Below are positions 19,568 through 28,449 of a DNA stretch of 64,000 nucleotides, in pieces. The notes beneath the pieces are model-generated. The model had not been told where the DNA came from and did not search any database. It saw only the letters and a program-made list of their open reading frames with translations. The translations under genes and the position numbers were made by a program. The stretch is from the NCBI GenBank assembly GCA_049841135.1, contig JASGHK010000005.1, positions 2,108,001-2,172,000 of the forward strand. Direction: 5' to 3'. Each line of letters opens with the position of its first letter. The stretch's first letter is position 1. The DNA is from JACRCT01 sp049841135. Lineage in GTDB: Bacteria > Myxococcota > Myxococcia > Myxococcales > UBA5297.

Positions 19568-20029
19568 TCAGGCCTCGATCTTCACCACGACCTTGCGGTA
19601 CGGCGCGGGCCCCTCGGGCAGCGCGATCAGCGGCGCGTGGGCCTCTCCCGGGAAGAAGATCGCCGCGAAGCGGGGCGGCAGCACGAGGCGGGTCAAGGCG
19701 GAGCGGGGGCGATCGTAGAAGGCGATGTCGCTGGCGGCCACGTAGTCGGTCGCGAGCGTCAGGCCTTCGGCAGGCACCCAGTCGATCTGCTCGCCGCCCT
19801 CGAGCTCGACCTGGACGTCGATATAGCGCCGGTGCGCCTCGAGGCGGCACTCGGTCTCGGGACGCGTGGTGCCCTCAGAAGCGCTGGCGTAGAGCGAGGG
19901 CTCGCGGACGGGGATGCGGCCCGCGCGGAACGGTGCCAGCACGGCCTGCTCGAGCCAGTCGAAGGCCGCGGGGAAGAGCGGGTGGAGCGTCTGCACGCGG
20001 CGAAGCTCGGTCAGCGGAACGAGGATCAT
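19568..20029 (-). CDS. YhcH/YjgK/YiaL (DUF386) family protein
   Basis: 153 residues, close to the family's usual length. The cupin-like core shows RLEAHRRYIDVQVELEGGEQ, the His/Glu metal-site segment typical of the family, then FAIFFPGEAHAPLIALPEG-like sequence (FPGEAHAP), where another ligand His lies. Members have been linked to sialic-acid or other sugar metabolism and to biofilm formation; no sugar catabolic genes are adjacent here, so the substrate is open. Start 20029 has no clear Shine-Dalgarno. Cytoplasmic. Confidence 0.85.
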   Translation of the reverse strand: MILVPLTELRRVQTLHPLFPAAFDWLEQAVLAPFRAGRIPVREPSLYASASEGTTRPETECRLEAHRRYIDVQVELEGGEQIDWVPAEGLTLATDYVAASDIAFYDRPRSALTRLVLPPRFAAIFFPGEAHAPLIALPEGPAPYRKVVVKIEA

Positions 20030-20247
20030 GGCCGGGCACTGTACGCCAGCGGTGGCGCGTGCGGCCGCGCTCCTGTCTTGCGTAAGGGATTTCGGCGTTC
20101 ACTGACATGCACTGCGGTCGCCGAGGCATGTCCACGCTCGGGAAGAATGGTTGATGCCTCCGCCCAAGCGCTCCGTGGCGTTCGTGGGCGACTTGTGGTG
20201 GTTTGCGGGCCAGCAGCCTCGTCGGTAGAGCAAGGAGACCATCCGTC

Positions 20248-21243
20248 ATGCCGAAGATCACTGCGTCCAAGACGAGCACCGGGCAGACGAAGAAGGCGAC
20301 GACGAAGGCGGCGGAGACGCCCAAGGCCTCGACGAGCACGACCACGAGCCCGAGCAGCACGCCGCGCAGCCCGTCTCCGGCCGACGTGTTCGAAGCCGCA
20401 GCGATCAAGGCCGAGGCGGCGCTTCCGCCGGGGTTGGGCAAGCTCTTCCCCGAGGGCCAGAAGGGCCGGGCGCTCTGGGTCTGGGACGAGAAGGCGGGGA
20501 GCCTGCCGGATGCCGGTCGGTTGATGGTCGCCTGCCGCGCGATGGGCATCACCCAGCTCTACGTGAACGCCTACCCGCCCACCGGCGCCCATGCCGAGCA
20601 GCTCGAGCGGATCGTGACGCTGGCGGCGCAGCAGGGGATCGAGACGCAGCTGCTGGTCGGCGACCCGGGCTGGACCGACCCCGGCGTGCGTCCGTGGATT
20701 GCCAGCCAGGTCCTCGAACCGCTGCGCGCGATGCTCGACCGGGTGCAGGCCAAGAACCCGGACCTTACGGTGAAGAGCGCGCTGCACCTCGACGTCGAGC
20801 CGCAGGCCACGGGGCTGACGGCCGAGAAGGCGCAGGCCTACGTCGACATGCTCGGCTGGTTCCGCGGCCAGTGGTCGGGCACGCTCGCCGCGGACGTCCC
20901 CGGCTGGTTCGCGGACCCGCAGTGGCAGGCCTCGGGCAAGCCGCTGGGCGAGGCCATCCTCGACCACGCGGACCAGCTCACGCTCATGGCCTACTCGAGC
21001 GCGCCGGGCGCCATCGCCGGCATCGCCGAGCCGCTGGTGAAGCTGGCGTCGGCGCAGGGCAAGAAGGTGGTCGTCGGCGTGGAGACCCGGCCGTCGGCCG
21101 AGAACGTGCACCTGCCCTCCATGGAGCAGGCGCGCGACGCGCTCTCGCAGGTCGACCAGCGCTTCGCGACGGACGCGGCGGCGGGCGGCTACTCGGGGCT
21201 GGCCGTCCACGACTACGCCTCGCTGCTGACGCTCGCGCCCTGA
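20248..21243 (+). CDS. TIM-barrel-like protein, possible glycosidase fold
   Basis: 331 residues. The first ~45 residues are a low-complexity Thr/Ser/Lys/Pro tail (KTSTGQTKKATTKAAETPKA). After that come segments resembling a (beta/alpha) barrel: GRALWVWDEKAG, ACRAMGITQLYVNAYPP, QGIETQLLVGDPGW, SALHLDVEPQAT (acidic strand end), GTLAADVPGWFAD, DQLTLMAYSS and VVVGVETRP. The acidic residues at strand ends (HLDVEP) suggest hydrolase-type chemistry, but I cannot assign a family. No signal peptide; the start ATG follows AAGGAG at somewhat long spacing. It converges with the thrombospondin-repeat gene across a hairpin repeat. Confidence 0.65.
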   Translation: MPKITASKTSTGQTKKATTKAAETPKASTSTTTSPSSTPRSPSPADVFEAAAIKAEAALPPGLGKLFPEGQKGRALWVWDEKAGSLPDAGRLMVACRAMGITQLYVNAYPPTGAHAEQLERIVTLAAQQGIETQLLVGDPGWTDPGVRPWIASQVLEPLRAMLDRVQAKNPDLTVKSALHLDVEPQATGLTAEKAQAYVDMLGWFRGQWSGTLAADVPGWFADPQWQASGKPLGEAILDHADQLTLMAYSSAPGAIAGIAEPLVKLASAQGKKVVVGVETRPSAENVHLPSMEQARDALSQVDQRFATDAAAGGYSGLAVHDYASLLTLAP

Positions 21244-21315
21244 GCCGGCAAGGGCTGCGCTCATCCAGGAGGTCGGAGAAGGAAAGGGTTGTGAGCTCGC
21301 GAGGACTCGAGAGGA

Positions 21316-21362
21316 AGTCACCCCTCTCCGCGAAGCCGGAGAGGGGCTGGGGGTGAGGCTCG
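21316..21362. repeat. REP-like hairpin repeat, copy B
   Basis: Contains CTCTCCGCGAAGCCGGAGAG and the downstream GGGGGTGAGGCTCG shared with copies at 16369 and 54085. It again lies between the 3' ends of convergent genes, six bases from the thrombospondin-repeat stop codon. Confidence 0.75.
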
Positions 21363-21368
21363 CGGCCG

Positions 21369-24300
21369 TCAGCGGCGACGGCGAAGCGTGAGCAGGGCGA
21401 GAGCGAAGCCCAGCACGCCGAGATCAAGCCCGGCCGCCGAACTGCTGCAGCCTCCGGCGAGGACCGAACCGCCCGCGTCCGGCGCCGTCGTCGCGGCATC
21501 GGGCAAAGCGGCGCCTGCGTCCGGCCGGACGGAGGAGGCGTCCAGGGCGGCGACGCCCGTATCCGCCACGGCGAGGTTCGCGTCCGGGACGGCCAGGCCC
21601 GCATCCGCCGCGGCGGCGACGCAGGTGGTCCCCACGCACGCGTAGCCCTCGGCGCAGTCGCTCGGGTCCGAGCACGCGGTCTTGCAGGCGTCTGCGCCGC
21701 AGGCGTAGGCGCCACAGCTCGACTCGGCGCCCGCCAGGCACGATCCCGCGCCGTCGCACTTGGGCTCCGCCGTCGCGACCCCGTCGTTGCAGACGGCGGC
21801 GCCGCAGGAGGTGGTCTCGCCCGCGAAGGCGCAGGTCTCGGCGCTCGTCCCGTCACAGCGGCCCTGGCAGCTGAGCGTGCCGGCGCAGGCGTTGCGGCCG
21901 CCGCGCGGCGCGCCCTCGATGGTGATGCAGGTGCCTTCCGAGCCCGCCTCGCCGCACGCCTGGCACTGGCCAAGGCACGCGGACTTGCAGCAGACGCCGT
22001 CGACGCAGAAGCCGTCCGCGCACTGGCCGCCGCGTGCGCAGGCCGTCCCGGCCGCGAGCTGCGGCAGGCAGAGGCCGGCCGAGCAGAACGCTCCCGGGGC
22101 GCAGTCGGCGTCCATCACGCAGTTGCCCGCGCACGCCGTCGCCCCGCAGCGGAAGCTGCCGCAGTCGGTGGTCTGGACGGCCGGGCAGCGGCCCTGGGCG
22201 CAGTCGGCGGCGAGCGTCGCCGTATGGCTCGTGGCGTCGCAGGCGGCGGCCCGGCAGCTCGCCGTCGGGTAGACGCAGCCGTCGCGCTTGGTGAGCTCGC
22301 ATTGTCCGCCGCACGCCGAGCCGTCGGTGGCGCAGGCGGTGCGCTCGCCGTGGGGCGCGCCCGCGAACGGTGAGCAAGTGCCCTGGGCGCCGGCGACGTC
22401 GCAGGCCTCGCACTGGCCGGTGCAGGCGGTGTCGCAGCAGTAGCCGTCGACGCACGGGCCGTCCGAGCACATGCTCGAGGCAGTGCACGCCCCGCCCTGG
22501 ACCCGCTTGGGCTCGCACTTCTGCTGGGCCGTGTCGCAGTAGGCGGTCGCGGCGCAGTCCGCGTCGGACCCACACGAAGCCAGGCACGCACCGGCGGCGC
22601 AGGCGTAGCCCTGGCAGTCGACGACCTGCGCAACCGGGCAGGTCGAGCTCGACCCGTCGCAGGAGGCGGCCGGCACCGCGCCGGCGACCGAGCAGGAGGC
22701 CTGGCGGCACGACGTGCCGGAAGGCGCCGCCGGGTGGCGGCAGAGGCCGAAGCCGTCGCACAGGTCCACGCTGCACGCGAGACCGTCGTCGGCGCAGGGC
22801 TTGGTGTCGGGCGCGGGGGCGTAGACGCAACCGCGGGACTTGTCGCAGACCGGGTCCAGCTCGCACTCGCCGGCTGCGGGGCAGACGCGCGCGCCGGTGC
22901 CCACGCACGCGCCGGCCTGGCACTGGTCGGTGAGCGTGCAGGCGTCCTGGTCGTCGCACGTCGCCCCGTCCTGGGCTGGGTCCCAAGCGCACTGACCCGA
23001 GGAGTCGCAGTGGGCGGCCTGGCGGCAAGGGGTGGGGGCGGCGCAGTGGGAGGCCAGGCAGTAGGCGCAGGCCGGGTAGCCGTAGTGGTCGGCGCTGCAG
23101 GCGTCGCAGCCTGCGCCGGTGAAGGCCGCCTGGCACGTGCACGCCCCGTCGTCATGGGCAGTCCCGTGGCCGTGGCAGGTGGAGGCGTCGCTGTAGACGC
23201 AGCCGACGCCGGCGGTGCCCGCCGGGCAGAGGACGCACGCGCCGGCCTCGTTGCGCTGGCCCGCCGGGCAGGAGGCGACGCAGGAGGTGCCGCTCATGGG
23301 CGTGACCTGCCCGAGGGCAGCGCAGGTCGCACCGCACGCCGAGCCGTCGGACTTCATCCACGGCGCGGCAAGGCTGCAGAGCTGGCAGGCGGCGGCGGTG
23401 GCGCACAGGTCGCAGCCGACGATCCACGGGCAGGCGTCGCAGGCATCGCCGAGACCGTCGCCATCGGCGTCCGCTTGAGTGGGGTTGACCGTCCGCGGGC
23501 AGTTGTCGAGCGCGAGCACCGTTCCGGAGGGGCAGGTGAAGCCGTTCAGGCCGAGGACGAGGGCGCCGGAGGAGCAGCGGAGGTCGGCGACCCCGTCGTT
23601 GTCGCTGTCGGGATCGCAGGCGTCGCCGGCCCCGTCTCCGTCCACGTTCGCCTGGGCTGGGTTGACCGTGAAGCGGCAGTTGTCGACGACCACCAGGCTC
23701 CCCGTCGTGCAGGCGTAACCGTCCAGGCCGAGGACGAGCGTTCCGGACGTGCAACCGAAGTCGGCGATGGCGTCGTTATCGTCGTCGGGGTCGCAGGCAT
23801 CGCCCAGCCCGTCGCCATCGGCGTTCGTTTGGGAGGTGTTCTTGGTCGCCGGGCAGTTGTCAGAGACGTCCGGGACGCCGTCGTTGTCGTCGTCCGCATC
23901 GCAGGCATCCCCCTGTGCGTCGCCGTCAGTATCGAGCTGGGTGACGTTGGCGATCGCGGGGCAATTGTCACAGGCGTCGCCTTTGCCGTCGTTGTCAACG
24001 TCTGCCTGGGTCGGGTTGGTGATGTTCGGGCAGTTGTCGCAGGCGTCGCCCTTGCCGTCGCCGTCGGAGTCGAGCTGGGTGGCGTTGGCGGTGGTGGGGC
24101 AGTTGTCGCAGGCGTCGCCCCGCCCGTCGTTGTCGGAGTCGAGCTGGGTGGCGTTGGTGGTGGCGGGGCAGTTGTCGCAGGCGTCGCCCCTGCCGTCGCC
24201 GTCGGAGTCGAGCTGGGCGGCGTTGGCGGTGGTGGGGCAGTTGTCGCAGGCGTCGCCCCTGCCGTCGCCGTCGGAGTCGAGCTGGGTGGCGTTGGCGGTG

Positions 24301-24623
24301 GTGGGGCAGTTGTCGCAGGCGTCACCCCGCCCGTCGTTGTCGGAGTCGAGCTGAGTGGCGTTGGCGGTCGTGGGGCAGTTGTCACACGCATCGCCCTTGC
24401 CGTCGTTGTCGGAGTCCGTCTGCGAGGCGTTGGCGACGGTGCGGCAGTTGTCGCTGGCGTCGCAGATGCTGTCGCTGTCCGAATCGGTCTGCGGATCGCT
24501 TGCCGGGACGCAAGCCGCTGCAACGGCCGGCAGTGCGATGAGGGCAAAGGACGCAAGCAGGGCTGCCAAGGCGACGCGGACGAGGCGTCGCGCCGGACGA
24601 CGGAACAGGAGCGACAGGGACAT
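21369..24623 (-). CDS. Thrombospondin type-3 repeat, Cys-rich surface protein with MYXO-CTERM-like tail
   Basis: 1,084 residues. A signal peptide (basic start, then LVRVALAALLASFALIAL) is followed by calcium-binding thrombospondin type-3 repeats of 23 residues (DSDNDGRGDACDNCPTTANA), then EGF- or VWC-like Cys-rich modules (CTLTDQCQAGACVG, CVDGYCCDTACTGQCEACDV) up to about residue 1000. An Ala/Asp/Pro linker leads to GGCSSSAAGLDLGVLGFALA followed by LLTLRRRR. Cys, a hydrophobic helix and terminal arginines are the layout of the MYXO-CTERM sorting signal, processed in myxobacteria for surface display. Start 24623 has GAGG at close spacing. It is likely an extracellular calcium-binding surface protein. 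Confidence 0.88.
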   Translation of the reverse strand: MSLSLLFRRPARRLVRVALAALLASFALIALPAVAAACVPASDPQTDSDSDSICDASDNCRTVANASQTDSDNDGKGDACDNCPTTANATQLDSDNDGRGDACDNCPTTANATQLDSDGDGRGDACDNCPTTANAAQLDSDGDGRGDACDNCPATTNATQLDSDNDGRGDACDNCPTTANATQLDSDGDGKGDACDNCPNITNPTQADVDNDGKGDACDNCPAIANVTQLDTDGDAQGDACDADDDNDGVPDVSDNCPATKNTSQTNADGDGLGDACDPDDDNDAIADFGCTSGTLVLGLDGYACTTGSLVVVDNCRFTVNPAQANVDGDGAGDACDPDSDNDGVADLRCSSGALVLGLNGFTCPSGTVLALDNCPRTVNPTQADADGDGLGDACDACPWIVGCDLCATAAACQLCSLAAPWMKSDGSACGATCAALGQVTPMSGTSCVASCPAGQRNEAGACVLCPAGTAGVGCVYSDASTCHGHGTAHDDGACTCQAAFTGAGCDACSADHYGYPACAYCLASHCAAPTPCRQAAHCDSSGQCAWDPAQDGATCDDQDACTLTDQCQAGACVGTGARVCPAAGECELDPVCDKSRGCVYAPAPDTKPCADDGLACSVDLCDGFGLCRHPAAPSGTSCRQASCSVAGAVPAASCDGSSSTCPVAQVVDCQGYACAAGACLASCGSDADCAATAYCDTAQQKCEPKRVQGGACTASSMCSDGPCVDGYCCDTACTGQCEACDVAGAQGTCSPFAGAPHGERTACATDGSACGGQCELTKRDGCVYPTASCRAAACDATSHTATLAADCAQGRCPAVQTTDCGSFRCGATACAGNCVMDADCAPGAFCSAGLCLPQLAAGTACARGGQCADGFCVDGVCCKSACLGQCQACGEAGSEGTCITIEGAPRGGRNACAGTLSCQGRCDGTSAETCAFAGETTSCGAAVCNDGVATAEPKCDGAGSCLAGAESSCGAYACGADACKTACSDPSDCAEGYACVGTTCVAAAADAGLAVPDANLAVADTGVAALDASSVRPDAGAALPDAATTAPDAGGSVLAGGCSSSAAGLDLGVLGFALALLTLRRRR
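23937..24419 (-). repeat. Seven 69-nt coding repeats (thrombospondin type-3)
   Basis: Seven adjacent 23-codon units read D-D-N-D-G-x-G-D-A-C-D-N-C-P with near-identical DNA in the first five. They encode calcium-binding loops of the host gene. Confidence 0.85.
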
Positions 24624-24820
24624 GGCGGCCTCGCGATCTGCGGTAGAGGGCCCGGTTGTACGAAGCAGAGCGCTCACTGTCCAGGCGCGTCCCCGAAATC
24701 AGCAACCCGAGTGGGGCCCCGAATCAGGCAGCCGATGGCTCGCACGTAGAGCGCGGAACCGCTCGAGCGGCGCCGGGGTCGCTTCGTGGCTATCCATCGA
24801 GACGCGGGGAGGTTGGAACC

Positions 24821-25330
24821 ATGGAAAAGGACAAGCCCAAGAAGTCTGGCCCGACGGCCCACCAGCGGCTGTCGTTCGACTCCACCTTGGAGCGGATCGC
24901 CGAGGGCATGGAGTACTACGCCCTCTCCGTCCCCTTGGAGGTCAGCCAGGCGCTGCAGGTGCGCGCGGCCGTCCCGGTCCTCGCCAAGGTGAACGGCTCG
25001 GAGGAGTTCAAGGGCAGCCTCTATCCCGTAGGTGGCGGCCGGCACTACCTCCGCGTCCGAAACCAGGTATGCAAGTCGGTCGGCATCCGGGAGGGAGCGC
25101 TCGTTCGCGTCGACATCGAGGTGCGCGATCGCCAGGACGAAGTCGAGATCCCGGCGGATCTGAAGAGCGCGCTTCGCAGCGCCAAGGCGTTAGCGGCCTT
25201 CGCGGCCCTCCCCGTCGGCAAGAAGAGCTACGTGCTCAGGCTCATCGATGAAGCCGTCAAGCCGGAGACGCGCGCCAAGCGGATCGGCGAGGCCGTCGAC
25301 CAGGTAAAGGGGTCCAGGACGTCTCGCTGA
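24821..25330 (+). CDS. YdeI/OmpD-associated family protein with DUF1905 domain
   Basis: 169 residues. The N-terminal half is a DUF1905-type beta-barrel (ARVPV-like strand AAVPVLAKVNGSEEFKGSLY, then GRHYLRVRNQVCKSVGIREG and RVDIEVRD). The C-terminal half is the helical YdeI/OmpD-associated domain (IPADLKSALRSAKALAAFAA, GKKSYVLRLIDEAVKPETRA, IGEAVDQVK). Such proteins are widespread and cytoplasmic; the biochemical role is not settled, though some members affect stress or antibiotic sensitivity. The start ATG follows GGGAGG eight bases upstream. It stands alone, divergent from the thrombospondin-repeat gene. Confidence 0.82.
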   Translation: MEKDKPKKSGPTAHQRLSFDSTLERIAEGMEYYALSVPLEVSQALQVRAAVPVLAKVNGSEEFKGSLYPVGGGRHYLRVRNQVCKSVGIREGALVRVDIEVRDRQDEVEIPADLKSALRSAKALAAFAALPVGKKSYVLRLIDEAVKPETRAKRIGEAVDQVKGSRTSR

Positions 25331-25492
25331 GGCGCGAGGCTCCCATCTGCGAGACGGAGTCCTCGGAGTCCTCAGCGCGCTGCCGCGAACCGGCGGGCCC
25401 CCGGGCACGAGCGCCTTGAAGCGACTTGCTAAAGGTATGTCAGCGTTCATCAACATGGGCGCTCGCGCTGCCGGCTGAGAGACGGCGGACCC

Positions 25493-26305
25493 CTACCGGA
25501 TCTCGCGCTCGTCGCCGCCTGCGCCGCCGTCGCCGCCGTGGGCAAGGACCTTCGCGCCCTCGTGGATGGTGAGGTTGGTGGTGCGCAGCAGCACCGTACC
25601 GCCGGCGCCGCCCTGCTCGCCGCTCTGACCGGCATTGCCCGCCACGTCGATGGTGCCGCGCAGCTCGATCGTGTCGGCCTGGACGAAGAGCTGGCCGCCG
25701 AGCAGCCCCGGGCGGGACTCGAGTTGCATGATGCCGATGCTGCACCTGCCGGAGTCGCGGCCGCGCACCACCAGGCGGCCACCCTCCTCGATCACGAACT
25801 GCCGGGCCTCGATGCGCACGTCGCAACCGATGTCCAGCCGCGAGCCGGCGGCGATGCGGAAGCGGTCCACCTTGAGGACCGGCATCGGGTCGGCGTTGTC
25901 CTCGAGGAAGAGCTGCATGGCGTCGGCGTTCGAGTCGATGACCATGTCGGGGGTGATTCCAGTGGCGTCGAAGACGAAGGGCGCCGACTGCGTGTCGAGC
26001 TCGCCAGCCGCGCCGTTGAGCCCGTCGACTCCGGGCTTGCCGACGGTGGCCTTGCCGCCGCCGCCGCCGTTTCCGGCGCGGGTGTCGAAGACGTCCGGCA
26101 GCGAGAGCGTGCCCTCCTCGAGGGTCCAGTGGGCGTAGAGGACGGTCGCGGCACCGCCGTCGCCGCCCTTGCCTCCGGCGGTCGCGGGGGCGAACCAGCT
26201 GCGCACGACTTCGGTCTTGGTGATGGTCTCTGGCGCGCCGCAGGCCGAGAGCGAGGCGGCGGCGAGGAAGAGGAGGGTGAGGGAGGTCAGCTTCGTCGTC
26301 TTCAT
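25493..26305 (-). CDS. Gly-rich lipoprotein with beta-helix-like segment
   Basis: 270 residues. The signal peptide ends in the lipobox ASLSAC. Two Gly-rich stretches (ATAGGKGGDGGAATV; GNGGGGGKATVGKPGVDGLN) flank a region of short beta repeats around residues 140-250 (RFRIAAGSRLDIGCDVRIEA, QFVIEEGGRLVVRGRDSG, TIELRGTIDVAGNAG, LTIHEGAKVLAHGGDGG), which reads like a small right-handed beta-helix. Start 26305 follows GGAG. Surface location is likely; function unknown. The 5' end faces the 100-bp tandem repeat array. Confidence 0.72.
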   Translation of the reverse strand: MKTTKLTSLTLLFLAAASLSACGAPETITKTEVVRSWFAPATAGGKGGDGGAATVLYAHWTLEEGTLSLPDVFDTRAGNGGGGGKATVGKPGVDGLNGAAGELDTQSAPFVFDATGITPDMVIDSNADAMQLFLEDNADPMPVLKVDRFRIAAGSRLDIGCDVRIEARQFVIEEGGRLVVRGRDSGRCSIGIMQLESRPGLLGGQLFVQADTIELRGTIDVAGNAGQSGEQGGAGGTVLLRTTNLTIHEGAKVLAHGGDGGAGGDEREIR

Positions 26306-26454
26306 GGGGGCTCCGGGGGAGGGCGAGGGCGCGGTGCTTCAGCGTCAATGCCCTTTGAGTCTCGGGAGCCCGAGGGCCTGTAAAGACGAGCGGACGGTTC
26401 TTCAGGACGCCGCGCGAAGGAAACCTGATTCCCAGAGGTTGGCCGGGGCGCTGC

Positions 26455-26904
26455 AGAGAGAAGATCCGAAGGGCGCCGAGCGCGCCACCGATCGACGGAT
26501 TCGATGGGTGCCCCGGGCACGGAGGCCCGGCACCACCGACCGACAGTGCGCCGCAGAGGGAAAAGATCAGACGGGCGCCCAGTGCGCCACCGTGGGACGG
26601 ATTCGATGGGTGCCCCGGGCACGGAGGCCCGGCACCACCGACCGACAGTGCGCTGCGGAGGGAAAGACCAGACGGGCACAGCGCGCCACCGATGGCCGGA
26701 TTCGATGGGCGCCCCGGGCACGGAGGCCCGGCACCACCGACCGACAGGGCGCCGCAGAGGGAAAGATCAGACGGGCGCCCAGCGCGCCACCGATGGACGG
26801 ATTCGATGGGGGCCCCGGGCACGGAGGCCCGGCACCACCGACCGACAGCGCGCTGCTGAGGGAAAGAACATGGGTGCCCCGGAGGCCCGGCACCACCGAC
26901 TGAC
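26455..26904. repeat. ~100-bp tandem repeat array, 4.5 units
   Basis: Units begin at 26455, 26555, 26657 and 26756 (100, 102, 99 and 101 nt), with a shortened fifth at 26857. Each contains GGATTCGATGGG, then an imperfect inverted repeat (GGTGCCCCGGGC / GGCCCGGCACC), then ACCGACCGACAG. Units are about 90% alike. The array fills the gap between the Gly-rich lipoprotein start and the 3' end of the caspase-operon lipoprotein. Frames run through it on both strands but carry no start signals. Confidence 0.88.
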
Positions 26905-26918
26905 AGTCTCAATCCGGC

Positions 26919-28427
26919 TCAATACCCCGCCAGGTCGAGCCCGAGCAGGAACTCGCCGTTCGTGAAGAGCGCGCGCTGCCCCTGGACCACCGCAGCCGAG
27001 GTCGGTGCCCAGCCCGACGGCAGAGGATCGCTGCCGCCGATGAGCGCTCCACTGCGGTCGAAGAGGCGCACCCCGCTGGTCGTCGTAACGGCGAGGAGGC
27101 GGCGGGTGCCCGCGACGCCGCGCAGCGTGACCCGCTGCCCCGGTGGGCTCTCCGGCGACCAGCGCCAGGCCGGCCGGTCGCTGCCGGTGACCGGGATGAG
27201 CTGCGCGAGCTTGGAGTCGAAGAGCACCACCGCGTCGTCGAGCCAGGTGACCTGCGCGTGTTCGAAGTCGAGCGCCGGGTCGACCTCGAGCGCTTGCCAC
27301 GACCGCGGATGGCCGCCCAGCCACCGGCCGGAGTCGCTGGAGACGATCCACCGCGGCCGCTTCGGGTCGATGAGCGTCGAGCCCGTCCGCGTCTCGTCGC
27401 CGGCATAGGACTCCACCCGCGCGCCGTCGGCGGCGATGAGCTCGACGTGGTCCGTCACCCAGTGCAGGAAGGCCAGCCGGCCATCGGGCAGCCGGGTGAA
27501 GTCCGACTGCGGCAGCGGCGCGCCGATGTCGGCGTATCGCGGCGGCTGTCCAGGCTTGATCCGGGTGACGATGCCGCTGCCGAGGACCACCAGGTCGCCG
27601 CCGGCGTCGAAAGCCAGGTCGCGGTGCTGGGGGACGTCGAGGCGCCGCGCGAGCTCGAGGTCGCGGTCGCCCAGCGCGTACTCGAAGAGCGATTGCGCGG
27701 GCAACGTGCGCTGGCCGCCGACCCCGAGCTCGACGGTGATGGTCTCGCCCGGCGCGCACTCCAGCAGCGGGCAGCGAGAGCTCAGGTAGGCGGAAGCGCC
27801 GTCGGAGGCGAGCAGGCTCCTGGCTCCGGCCTCGCCGGCGGGGACGAAGGCCTCGGCGTAGCCGGCCGGGAAGGAGCCGTCACTCCGGGCGGCGCCGGAC
27901 ACCAGGCGTCCGGAGGCCAGGGCGAGCAGCGCGTCGCCCTCGAGCGGCAGCAGGGCCGCGGGATCTGCGAACGTGCCCGGGCCGTAGGACGTCCAGCTCC
28001 ACGCGGTGGGCACGACCGAGTACGCGACCTGCGCGACGACCTGGCGCTGGTCCCGGTGGCACGTCGCCACGAGCAGGAACGCGCCGGTGATGGGCGCGGA
28101 GTCCCGAGCCCAGGTCGGACCCGCCGAGGTCATGAAGCTCACTGGCACCTCGGTCTCGAAGCTCCCGTCCAAGACCGTCCGGACCTCGAGGTCGAGCCGG
28201 GACTGCCCCTGGGCCGCGAGGCCGAAGTCGTCGCAGCCAGGCAGGTTGAAGCGGAGCGTCGCCGGGGCGACCTGCTGGCGCAGCGTCAGCGGCAGCGGGG
28301 TGAGCACCTCGAGCTTGAAGTCGGTGCCAGGCTCGAGCACCAGCGAGTCGCATCCCGAGGCCAGGGCGAGCGCGCACGCCGCCGCCGCGACGGTCCGGAT
28401 TCCTGCGCTCTGCGAAAGCCCCAACAC
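26919..28427 (-). CDS. Large lipoprotein, last gene of the sigma/caspase operon
   Basis: 502 residues. I chose GTG 28427 because GAGG precedes it and the signal then ends in lipobox LASGC. The residue after Cys is Asp, which in enterics favours inner-membrane retention. The mature protein has an N-terminal beta domain (KLEVLTPLPLTLRQQVAPAT) and then a probable beta-propeller with phrases such as HRDLAFDAGGDLVVLGSGIV, FTRLPDGRLAFLHWV, ARVESYAGDETRTGS and VRLFDRSGALIGG. It starts 22 nt after the caspase stop, so the two are probably cotranscribed. A role in sensing or scaffolding is only inference. The 3' end abuts the 100-bp repeat array. Confidence 0.72.
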   Translation of the reverse strand: MLGLSQSAGIRTVAAAACALALASGCDSLVLEPGTDFKLEVLTPLPLTLRQQVAPATLRFNLPGCDDFGLAAQGQSRLDLEVRTVLDGSFETEVPVSFMTSAGPTWARDSAPITGAFLLVATCHRDQRQVVAQVAYSVVPTAWSWTSYGPGTFADPAALLPLEGDALLALASGRLVSGAARSDGSFPAGYAEAFVPAGEAGARSLLASDGASAYLSSRCPLLECAPGETITVELGVGGQRTLPAQSLFEYALGDRDLELARRLDVPQHRDLAFDAGGDLVVLGSGIVTRIKPGQPPRYADIGAPLPQSDFTRLPDGRLAFLHWVTDHVELIAADGARVESYAGDETRTGSTLIDPKRPRWIVSSDSGRWLGGHPRSWQALEVDPALDFEHAQVTWLDDAVVLFDSKLAQLIPVTGSDRPAWRWSPESPPGQRVTLRGVAGTRRLLAVTTTSGVRLFDRSGALIGGSDPLPSGWAPTSAAVVQGQRALFTNGEFLLGLDLAGY

Positions 28428-28449
28428 GTCGTCGACCTCATCTCTCCGA

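Noticed and set aside
26455..26904. Possible CRISPR array
   Set aside because: The whole ~100-bp unit repeats; there are no short repeats with variable spacers and no cas genes.
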